This document shows, piece after piece, positions 14,281 through 21,000 of a stretch of 21,000 nt of DNA. The notes below the pieces were generated by a model. That model searched no databases and was not told the origin of the DNA. It worked only from the letters and a program-made list of their open reading frames with translations. This stretch comes from an uncultured Eubacteriales bacterium. Lineage in GTDB: Bacteria; Bacillota; Clostridia; Christensenellales; QALW01. The DNA is taken from the NCBI GenBank assembly GCA_900552055.1, contig URYI01000022.1, positions 1-21,000 of the forward strand. Direction: 5' to 3'. A program made the position numbers and the translations under genes. Position 1 is the first letter of the stretch. The number at the start of each line of letters is the position of its first letter.

Positions 14281-16110
14281 TTGCAGGAAGTTAAATCTCC
14301 TAAAAAATCGCTTTTATATTATTACGGTATCGCGTTAATAATCCTGCTTCTGTTTAATTTGATAGTTGCGCCTCTGCTTGCGCAGAGACAGGTAACTGAA
14401 GTAGATTACGGCACCTTTATGAGCATGATTGAAGAAAAGAATATAGGCGAGGTGCAGATTGAGGATTATGAAATAGTTTTTACTGATAAGGATAATACGG
14501 CTATATATAAAACGGGCATCATGGAAGATCCGGATTTAACGCAGAGACTGTACGATTCAGGGGCAAAATTTGCCCGTGAGATAACCGAACCCATGTCTCC
14601 CATCCTAAGCCTGCTACTGTCTGTGGGCATACCCCTTCTTATATTTGTAGGCCTAGGGCAATATATGAATAAGAAGCTCATGGAGCAGGCGGGCGGAAAA
14701 AATTCTATGGCCTTCGGCATGGGAAAGAGCAATGCTAAAATTTATGTGCAGTCCACGCAGGGAATACGCTTCAGCGATGTTGCAGGCGAGGATGAGGCAA
14801 AGGAAAGCCTGGCGGAGATAGTGGATTATCTGCATAATCCAAAGAAATACACGGAGGCAGGCGCTTCAATGCCTAAGGGTCTTCTGCTTGTCGGCCCGCC
14901 CGGAACGGGCAAAACCATGCTGGCCAAGGCGGTAGCGGGTGAATCCAATGTTCCGTTCTTTTCCATTTCAGGCTCTGAATTTGTGGAAATGTTCGTGGGT
15001 ATGGGCGCTTCCAAGGTGCGTGATTTGTTCAGACAGGCTAAGGAAAAAGCTCCCTGCATTGTTTTTATAGATGAAATTGACGCAATAGGCAAGAGACGGG
15101 ACGGCCAATTAGGAGGAAACGATGAACGGGAACAGACCCTTAATCAGCTTTTGACAGAAATGGACGGATTTGAGGGCAATACCGGAGTTATAATCCTGGC
15201 CGCTACCAACCGGCCCGAAGCGCTGGATCCGGCACTGACCCGTCCGGGCCGATTTGACCGGCGTATCCCGGTAGAGCTGCCCGACCTCAAAGGCCGGGAG
15301 GAAATCTTAAAAGTCCATGCCAAGAAGATTAAGACGGCGGATGACGTTAATTTTCATACTATTGCGCGTATGGCGGCGGGCGCTTCAGGCGCGGAACTGG
15401 CCAATATCATTAATGAGGCGGCGCTGCGGGCGGTGCGCAATAACCGTGTTATAGTGGAACAGGCTGATTTGGAGGAGAGCATTGAGATAGTTATTGCAGG
15501 CTATCAGAAGAAAAACGCCGTGCTTTCGGATGAAGAAAAGAAGGTTGTGGCCTATCATGAAATAGGGCACGCGCTGGTGGCTGCAATGCAGTCGCATTCC
15601 GCTCCGGTGCAGAAAATAACCATAATTCCGCGCACTTCAGGCGCGCTGGGCTATACTATGCAGGTGGAACAGGGAGATAAGTACCTTCTAACTAAGAAGG
15701 AAATAGAAAACAAGATTGCAACTTATACCGGGGGCCGGGCGGCTGAAGAAATAGCTTTCGGTGAGATAACAACCGGCGCCTCAAACGATATAGAGCAGGC
15801 AACCAAGCTTGCCCGCGCTATGATAACCAGGTACGGCATGAGCAGGGATTTTGATATGACGGCTATGGAGACTGTAAGCAATCAGTATTTAGGCGGCGAC
15901 ACTTCTCTTATATGCTCGACTGAAACTCAGAAGGAGATAGATAAAGAGGTGGTAGAGGTGATTAAAACCCAGCATGCAAAAGCTGCGCAGATTTTAAAGG
16001 AAAATCGCGGGAAGCTGGATGAACTGGCGCAGTTTTTGTATGAAAAAGAAACCATTACCGGTGAAGAATTTATGACTATATTAAAAAGGGAAGGGGGCGC
16101 CCTGCTGTGA
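14281..16110 (+). CDS. ftsH: FtsH-type AAA+ membrane zinc protease
   Basis: A 609-aa ATP-dependent metalloprotease of the inner membrane, which extracts and degrades misfolded membrane and selected cytosolic proteins. TM1 is at about residues 12-33, a small outside domain at 34-105, and TM2 at about 108-128. In the AAA+ domain Walker A GPPGTGKT is residues 205-212, Walker B IVFIDEID is about 260-267, and the second region of homology RPGRFDRR is 321-328 with arginine fingers. The zinc site is HEIGH (H426, E427, H430) with Asp503 (GASND) as third ligand. TTG start with AAAGGAGG upstream. It is not next to tilS/hprT, the usual ftsH setting, so it may be a paralogue. Confidence 0.95.
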   Translation: MQEVKSPKKSLLYYYGIALIILLLFNLIVAPLLAQRQVTEVDYGTFMSMIEEKNIGEVQIEDYEIVFTDKDNTAIYKTGIMEDPDLTQRLYDSGAKFAREITEPMSPILSLLLSVGIPLLIFVGLGQYMNKKLMEQAGGKNSMAFGMGKSNAKIYVQSTQGIRFSDVAGEDEAKESLAEIVDYLHNPKKYTEAGASMPKGLLLVGPPGTGKTMLAKAVAGESNVPFFSISGSEFVEMFVGMGASKVRDLFRQAKEKAPCIVFIDEIDAIGKRRDGQLGGNDEREQTLNQLLTEMDGFEGNTGVIILAATNRPEALDPALTRPGRFDRRIPVELPDLKGREEILKVHAKKIKTADDVNFHTIARMAAGASGAELANIINEAALRAVRNNRVIVEQADLEESIEIVIAGYQKKNAVLSDEEKKVVAYHEIGHALVAAMQSHSAPVQKITIIPRTSGALGYTMQVEQGDKYLLTKKEIENKIATYTGGRAAEEIAFGEITTGASNDIEQATKLARAMITRYGMSRDFDMTAMETVSNQYLGGDTSLICSTETQKEIDKEVVEVIKTQHAKAAQILKENRGKLDELAQFLYEKETITGEEFMTILKREGGALL

Positions 16111-16649
16111 AAAGGCGTTCAGGTTACGGCTGGCTTGAGCTCATAATGGGCATTCTGCTGATTCTTTTAGGTATCTTTACCTTTATCCGCCCAACGGAAA
16201 CGCTGACGGGAGTGGTAATAATATATGGCATTATTGCTGTACTGACAGGAATTGCAGATATAGTGTTCTATATTAAAATTGACAGGCATATGGGGTTTGT
16301 GCCTACCATATCTTTAATTTCCGGCCTGTTAAGCGTAATGGCGGGAGTTATGCTCCTGGCCTATCCTGCCGCGGGCACATGGGTATTGTCCCTGCTTTTC
16401 CCGATATGGTTTATTGCGCATTGCATTTCCCGGCTGTCCCATTTAAATATTATACGCATGACTGCGGGAAACTTTTATTATGGCTTTACGTTGATAGTAA
16501 ATATAATCGGACTTGTCCTGGGCGTTATAATGATTCTGAATCCGATTATATCTATTATATCCGTGGGTTATATTGTAGGAGCGTATTTGATCCTGCTGGG
16601 GATAGAGAGCGTTGTTGTGGCTTTGAGCAATTTTGGTTCAGGCTGGTAA
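16107..16649 (+). CDS. DUF308/HdeD-like six-helix membrane protein
   Basis: A 180-aa protein with six hydrophobic helices arranged as repeated helical hairpins (LIMGILLILLGIFTF, LISGLLSVMAGVMLLAYP, IIGLVLGVIMILNP), the pattern of the HdeD/DUF308 family. E. coli HdeD is linked to acid resistance, but the biochemical function of the family is unknown. The GTG start overlaps the ftsH stop by four bases (GTGA), so translation is coupled to the protease. AGGGGG lies about ten bases upstream. A partner or substrate-delivery role for FtsH is inference from coupling. Confidence 0.85.
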   Translation: MKRRSGYGWLELIMGILLILLGIFTFIRPTETLTGVVIIYGIIAVLTGIADIVFYIKIDRHMGFVPTISLISGLLSVMAGVMLLAYPAAGTWVLSLLFPIWFIAHCISRLSHLNIIRMTAGNFYYGFTLIVNIIGLVLGVIMILNPIISIISVGYIVGAYLILLGIESVVVALSNFGSGW

Positions 16650-16665
16650 GAAAGGAGAATGTGAA

Positions 16666-18426
16666 TTGATTAAGATTTTAAAGAGGATGCGCGCTAAGGA
16701 ATGGCTTATGGCTGGTCTGTGCGCGGTGATGGTACTGGGCCAGATTTATTTTGATTTGCGCCTGCCGAACTATATGAGCGATTTGACAGTTCTTATTGAA
16801 ACGCCGGGGAGCACTATTTCTGAGATTATAAATACCGGCCTTGAGATGCTGGCGTGTACTGTTGCAAGCGCAGTTTTAAGCATTATATGCGGCTTTTTGT
16901 CAGCACAGGTTGCCGCTGGCTTCAGCTATACTCTGCGCGAGGGGGTTTTTAATAAAGTAGCGGATTTTGGGCATCAGGAAATGCAGGCGTTTTCGGTTCC
17001 CAGTCTGATTACTCGTACGACAAACGATATAACCCAGATTCAGATGCTGGTAGCTATGGGGCTGCAGATACTTATTAAATCCCCGGTTATGGCGGTTTGG
17101 GCTGTTATAAAGATAATAAATAAGAGTTGGACACTTTCGGTCATTACCGCGGGTTTCGTAGCGGCGCTGATTATTATGATGGCCGTTGTAATTGTAGTAA
17201 TTCTGCCCCGTGTAAGACGAGTGCAGAAGCTTACCGATAACATTAACCGGGTTTCAAGAGAAAATCTTACCGGCATCAATGTAGTCCATGCTTTTAACGC
17301 TGAGGAGTATCAGGCGGAGAAATTTGAAAAGGCCAATGATACTTTGATGAGGACGCAGCTTTTTAACCAGCGTGCCTTGGCTTTGCTTATGCCGGCGGTA
17401 TCCCTGGCCATGAACGCTCTGGCTCTGGTCATATACTGGGTGGGCGCGTCCATTGTCAATAATGTTGATGTTGCTGATATGACAGCCAGAATTGCGACCT
17501 TTGGCGATATAGTGGTATTCGGCACTTATGCGACTTATGTTATCATGTCCATAATGATGATGGTTATGGTGATTATGTTCCTGCCTTCTGCTCAAGTATC
17601 GGCAGGCCGTATCAATGAAGTGCTGGAAGCCAAAATAAACCTGCATGAGGGCAGCCAAACGCAGGCGGAAGAAACAGGCACAGTAGAGTTCAGAGACGTA
17701 TCCTTCCATTATCCTTCTTCAGGTAAGGATGTTTTAGAGCATATAAGCTTTAAAGTAAACAAAGGGGAGACTATAGCTTTTATAGGCGCTACAGGCAGCG
17801 GCAAGACCACTTTGGTCAGCCTTGCGGCGCGTTTTTATGACGCAACTTCGGGCCAGGTGCTGATAGATGGCCGGGATATAAGGGAATATACCTTCGACGC
17901 CCTTTATGACCGCATAGGCTATGTTACGCAGAAGGCAATCCTTTTTGCCGGGGATATAAAAGAAAATGTTCTGTTTGGCGAAAGCGCAGCCGAGCAGACG
18001 GATGAAAACGTAAACCGCGCGCTCAGTTTAGCGCAGGCGTCCGAATTTGTCTCCAAGCTTCCGGGAGGAATAAACGCGCCTATTACTGAGGGAGGCACCA
18101 ATGTTTCGGGAGGACAGAAACAGCGTTTGAGCATAGCAAGGGCGCTGGCACGGCAGCCGGAAATTCTGATTTTTGACGATTCGTTCTCAGCTTTGGATTA
18201 CAAAACTGACTCTCTTCTCAGAAAGGGACTGGCAGAAAATCTTGGAGGGACCACCCGTATGATAGTGGCCCAGCGCATCGGCACTATACGGGATGCGGAT
18301 AAAATTGTTGTTTTGGACGAAGGACGGGCCGTGGGCATAGGCAAGCATGAGGAACTGCTTAAAACTTGTCCTGTATACAGGGAAATTGCCATGTCGCAGC
18401 TTTCAGCCGAAGAGCTTGGCGCGTAA
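16666..18426 (+). CDS. ABC exporter, subunit with degenerate catalytic site
   Basis: A 586-aa half-transporter with six membrane helices (about residues 15-310) and an ATPase domain. Walker A is GATGSGKT (about 376) and the signature is VSGGQ (about 481). Walker B reads ILIFDDSFSALD, with Asp instead of the catalytic Glu (about 502), and the switch His is replaced by Gln (VAQRIGT, about 536). Both changes mark the non-catalytic subunit of heterodimeric exporters, the TM287 side of TM287/288. The start is TTG 16666, with AAAGGAG at the right distance; upstream in-frame codons would run back into the preceding gene. It lies 16 bases after the DUF308 gene and 14 before its partner. Confidence 0.9.
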   Translation: MIKILKRMRAKEWLMAGLCAVMVLGQIYFDLRLPNYMSDLTVLIETPGSTISEIINTGLEMLACTVASAVLSIICGFLSAQVAAGFSYTLREGVFNKVADFGHQEMQAFSVPSLITRTTNDITQIQMLVAMGLQILIKSPVMAVWAVIKIINKSWTLSVITAGFVAALIIMMAVVIVVILPRVRRVQKLTDNINRVSRENLTGINVVHAFNAEEYQAEKFEKANDTLMRTQLFNQRALALLMPAVSLAMNALALVIYWVGASIVNNVDVADMTARIATFGDIVVFGTYATYVIMSIMMMVMVIMFLPSAQVSAGRINEVLEAKINLHEGSQTQAEETGTVEFRDVSFHYPSSGKDVLEHISFKVNKGETIAFIGATGSGKTTLVSLAARFYDATSGQVLIDGRDIREYTFDALYDRIGYVTQKAILFAGDIKENVLFGESAAEQTDENVNRALSLAQASEFVSKLPGGINAPITEGGTNVSGGQKQRLSIARALARQPEILIFDDSFSALDYKTDSLLRKGLAENLGGTTRMIVAQRIGTIRDADKIVVLDEGRAVGIGKHEELLKTCPVYREIAMSQLSAEELGA

Positions 18427-18440
18427 AGGAGGGATATAAA

Positions 18441-20243
18441 ATGAGTGCTAATAGAATGAATGGGCATATGAATGTGCCTGAAAAAAGCAAGCGGGGAATT
18501 ATAGGGCTTATCAGAGAGCTGTTTATATATTCCAGCAAATTAAAAGTACCCATGATTATCGCTATGTGTCTTGCTGTCGGCGGGGCTGTACTTACCATTA
18601 TCGGGCCCAATCAGCTCAGCCGCATCACCGATTTGATTTCGGAGGGCTTGTTTTCCAGCATTGATATTGCTGCAATAGGAAAAATCGGATTGCTGCTGTT
18701 GGGAATGTATCTTTTGAGCGCTCTGTTTACCTATATACAGCATTACATTATGGCTACTATAACTTTGAACCTTTCTAAGGAACTGCGCAGGGATTTGTCC
18801 TATAAGATAAATCATGTGCCCATGAAATGCTTTGGAAAGTATTCGCACGGAGATATTCTGAGCCGTGTTACCAATGATGTGAGCACTCTCCAGCAGGCTC
18901 TTTCAAACAGCCTGCCGTCCATTATAAGCTCGGCGGCGCAGTTTATTGGCTGTCTTATAATGATGCTGGTTACAGAATGGCGCATGGCCCTTGCGGCTAT
19001 TGCCGCTACCCTTTTAGGCTTTGGCATTATGGCGGTCATAATGTCCAGGTCTCAGAAATATTTTATATCCCGCCAGCAGAGCCTGGGCCGCTTGAATGGT
19101 TATGTGGAAGAAATGTATTCCGGGCATGATGTGGTTAGGATTTCCAGAGCCAACCGTAAAATCAAGCATGTTTTTGACGGAATGAACCGAGACGTTTATG
19201 ACGCAGAGAGGAAAAGCCAGTTCCTGTCGGGCGTTATGCAGCCCTTAATGAATGTAATCGGGAATTTAGGCTATGTGGCTGTATGCGTATTAGGTGCAGC
19301 GCTGGTGCTGGACGGTCAAATTTCCTTTGGCGTTATAACTGCGTTTATAATGTATGTCCGGCTCTTCACTTCTCCGCTCAGCACTATCGCTCAGGGCATG
19401 ACGCAGATGCAGACGGCGGCGGCCGGCGGCGACCGTGTGTTTGATTTTCTTCAGGAGGAAGAGCTTGAGGACGAGAGCCATAAGACTGCCAAGCTTACAA
19501 ATGTGAGAGGCGAGGTGGAATTTGACCACGTTCGCTTCAGCTATCCGGACAATCCGGATAAAATAATTATCAAGGATTTCTCCGCCCATGTAGAGCCCGG
19601 ACAGAAGGTAGCCATTGTAGGACCTACGGGTGCCGGCAAAACTACTATGGTTAATCTGCTTATGCGCTTCTTTGAAATTAACAGCGGCGATATAAGGATT
19701 GACGGAGTATCCACTTCTCAATTAACGAGGGAAAACGTCCATAATCTGTTCGGGATGGTATTGCAGGATACATGGCTCATAGAGGGGACTGTGCGTGAGA
19801 ACCTTGTTTATAACAATACCGGAATTACTGACGAGCAGCTGGAAAAAGCCTGCCGTGCCTGCGGAATATATCATTTTATCGAGACTCTGCCTGACGGCTT
19901 TGATACGGTCTTAGGGGAAAATATTACAATTTCAGCGGGTCAGAAGCAGTTATTTACCATTGCCCGCGCTATGGTTCAGAACAGCCCCATGCTTATTCTG
20001 GACGAAGCGACCAGCTCGGTAGATACCAGAACCGAGCTTATTACGCAGGAGGCTATGGATAAGCTGACCGAGCATAGAACCAGCTTTGTTATTGCGCACA
20101 GGCTGTCCACCATAAAAAATGCGAACTTGATTCTGGTTATGAAAGACGGAGATATAATAGAGCAGGGCGATCACGAAACCTTGCTGGCTAAAGGCGGCTT
20201 CTATGCGGATTTGTATAACAGCCAGTTTGACAAGGCGTCGTGA
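18441..20243 (+). CDS. ABC exporter, subunit with the catalytic Walker B Glu
   Basis: A 600-aa half-transporter with a 30-residue basic N-terminal lead, six membrane helices (about residues 35-320) and an ATPase domain. Walker A is GPTGAGKT (about 396), Walker B is MLILDEATSSVD with the catalytic Glu (about 518), and the switch His is in VIAHRLST (about 552). The signature is altered to ISAGQ (about 498). It pairs with the preceding gene to give one active and one weak ATP site. ATG 18441 follows AAAGGAGGG; the open frame could extend to 18366 inside the preceding gene, without support. Substrate unknown, probably a drug, lipid or peptide. Confidence 0.92.
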   Translation: MSANRMNGHMNVPEKSKRGIIGLIRELFIYSSKLKVPMIIAMCLAVGGAVLTIIGPNQLSRITDLISEGLFSSIDIAAIGKIGLLLLGMYLLSALFTYIQHYIMATITLNLSKELRRDLSYKINHVPMKCFGKYSHGDILSRVTNDVSTLQQALSNSLPSIISSAAQFIGCLIMMLVTEWRMALAAIAATLLGFGIMAVIMSRSQKYFISRQQSLGRLNGYVEEMYSGHDVVRISRANRKIKHVFDGMNRDVYDAERKSQFLSGVMQPLMNVIGNLGYVAVCVLGAALVLDGQISFGVITAFIMYVRLFTSPLSTIAQGMTQMQTAAAGGDRVFDFLQEEELEDESHKTAKLTNVRGEVEFDHVRFSYPDNPDKIIIKDFSAHVEPGQKVAIVGPTGAGKTTMVNLLMRFFEINSGDIRIDGVSTSQLTRENVHNLFGMVLQDTWLIEGTVRENLVYNNTGITDEQLEKACRACGIYHFIETLPDGFDTVLGENITISAGQKQLFTIARAMVQNSPMLILDEATSSVDTRTELITQEAMDKLTEHRTSFVIAHRLSTIKNANLILVMKDGDIIEQGDHETLLAKGGFYADLYNSQFDKAS

Positions 20244-20272
20244 TTTGGGAGTATACAGGAAGGAGAATATTT

Positions 20273-20866
20273 ATGAGGTCTTTGGCCATTGAAAGAGAAT
20301 TCGGGAGCGGAGGCCGGGAAATAGGCATAATGGTCGCCCAAAAAGCCGGCATTCCGTATTATGACAGCGAGCTGATTAAAAAAGCGGCTGAGGCCCAGGG
20401 AGTATCAGCCGGAATGCTGGAGGAATTTGATGAAAAATACAGCGGGAGCTTCCTGCATGATTTTGCTTCGTATTTAAATTATTCGCAGGGAGCGGCCAAT
20501 ACGGTTTATGATTTGTTTTATGGGCTGCAAAAGACCATTTTAAGGCTGGCGCAGGAGAGCCCGGCAGTCTTTATTGGCCGCTGCTCTACGGAAATTTTGA
20601 AGGACAGGCCGGATGTCCTGCGCGCATATATTTATTCTTCTGATTTGAAGAGGAGGCTTTCGCGTATTGTAAGTACTGAAGGTATTACTCAGGCCGAGGC
20701 TCAGGCTCTTATGGAGAAAAAGGACAGGCAGAGAAAGAACTATTTTAAGTATTGGACCAAAAAGGAATGGGCTGATAGGCGAAATTATGATATTGAGCTG
20801 AATACATCTTCTCTTTCTTCGGAAGAGTGCGCTGGAATCCTTTTGGACATTATAAACCGGGGTTAA
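20273..20866 (+). CDS. Cytidylate-kinase-like P-loop protein
   Basis: A 197-aa protein resembling the cytidylate kinase-like family (Cytidylate_kin2). The N-terminal phosphate-binding loop is GSGGREIG (residues 11-18), where ordinary P-loops have GxxGxGK; here Gly-Arg replaces the usual Gly-Lys. VFIGRC near residue 100 and the YDIELNTSSLS tail match nucleoside monophosphate kinase folds. Family members are common in Firmicutes and their substrates are largely unproven. ATG 20273 with AGGAAGGAG upstream; an in-frame start at 20240 overlapping the exporter is less likely. It is the last gene of the operon. Confidence 0.82.
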   Translation: MRSLAIEREFGSGGREIGIMVAQKAGIPYYDSELIKKAAEAQGVSAGMLEEFDEKYSGSFLHDFASYLNYSQGAANTVYDLFYGLQKTILRLAQESPAVFIGRCSTEILKDRPDVLRAYIYSSDLKRRLSRIVSTEGITQAEAQALMEKKDRQRKNYFKYWTKKEWADRRNYDIELNTSSLSSEECAGILLDIINRG

Positions 20867-20938
20867 AACTGGAAAAAGTAAGAAGGAGCCTAAACTGTAT
20901 TTTTTATAGAGGCTTGATATATGCTGCGGAATGGAAAA

Positions 20939-20996
20939 GGGCGGGGCTCCCGCCCAAGCACAGAACAGCCCGTCATTTTGACGGGCTGTTCTGTGC
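20939..20996. terminator. Two adjacent perfect hairpins, probable operon terminator
   Basis: A 7-bp hairpin (GGGCGGG-GCT-CCCGCCC, 20939-20955) is followed two bases later by a perfect 18-bp hairpin with a TTT loop (20958-20975 with 20979-20996). No T tract follows on the plus strand before the window ends (AATA), so it may be a bidirectional terminator for convergent genes, or a repeat element. About 70 gene-free bases separate it from the last stop codon. Confidence 0.6.
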
Positions 20997-21000
20997 AATA

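Noticed and set aside
1..21000. CRISPR array, toxin-antitoxin pair, prophage or complete transposon
   Set aside because: No regularly spaced repeats, no cas genes, no recombinase or transposase, and no toxin-antitoxin-like small gene pair were seen on either strand.

Overview
The window looks like a stretch of chromosome from an anaerobic, fermentative Clostridia-type Firmicute. The evidence is strong AAGGAGG-type ribosome binding sites, frequent TTG and GTG starts, sigma-A promoters with 17-base spacers, a Clostridium/Bacillus-style MurG, a D-lactate dehydrogenase, and moderate GC with A/T-rich intergenic DNA. The species is not identifiable from the sequence.

Left third (1-4600, mostly minus strand): an orphan soluble protein (179-718) with its own promoter and terminator, then a two-gene operon (4456 down to 914) for a heterodimeric ABC exporter. 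The divergent intergenic region (4457-5033) holds a very GC-rich 78-base element (4810-4887). It folds perfectly into a cloverleaf: a 9-bp closing stem around three perfect hairpins. I regard it as the most striking unexplained structure here. It is followed by a plus-strand pair: a small membrane protein (5034-5402) and an ArsP_2-like 10-TM metal/metalloid exporter (5415-6263).

Centre (6264-12600): a MurG-type glycosyltransferase, an LdhA-type D-lactate dehydrogenase, and a complete tRNA-Gly(GCC)/tRNA-Lys(CTT) transcription unit with promoter and terminator. Next comes an accessory-looking patch: a CPBP-family membrane protease gene, tandem and inverted copies of a short motif resembling a transposon end, a strong terminator, and about 350 bases without a gene. 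After it lies a large ECF-type sigma factor with a long C-terminal extension (10209-11813), and on the minus strand a predicted OB-fold lipoprotein (12098-12568) whose natural start seems cut off by a one-base frameshift in an A tract.

Right third (12600-21000, plus strand): a near-consensus promoter drives a structured leader of about 195 bases ending in an intrinsic terminator, followed by a TetR-family regulator. After a 22-bp-stem terminator, a new promoter starts a tightly packed operon: a 141-aa helical protein, an FtsH-type AAA+ membrane protease, a DUF308/HdeD-like membrane protein, a second heterodimeric ABC exporter, and a cytidylate-kinase-like P-loop protein. I infer a membrane quality-control and efflux operon under the adjacent TetR regulator. 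In both exporter pairs the first subunit has the degenerate catalytic site (Asp for Glu after Walker B) and the second has the altered signature motif, as known for heterodimeric type IV exporters.
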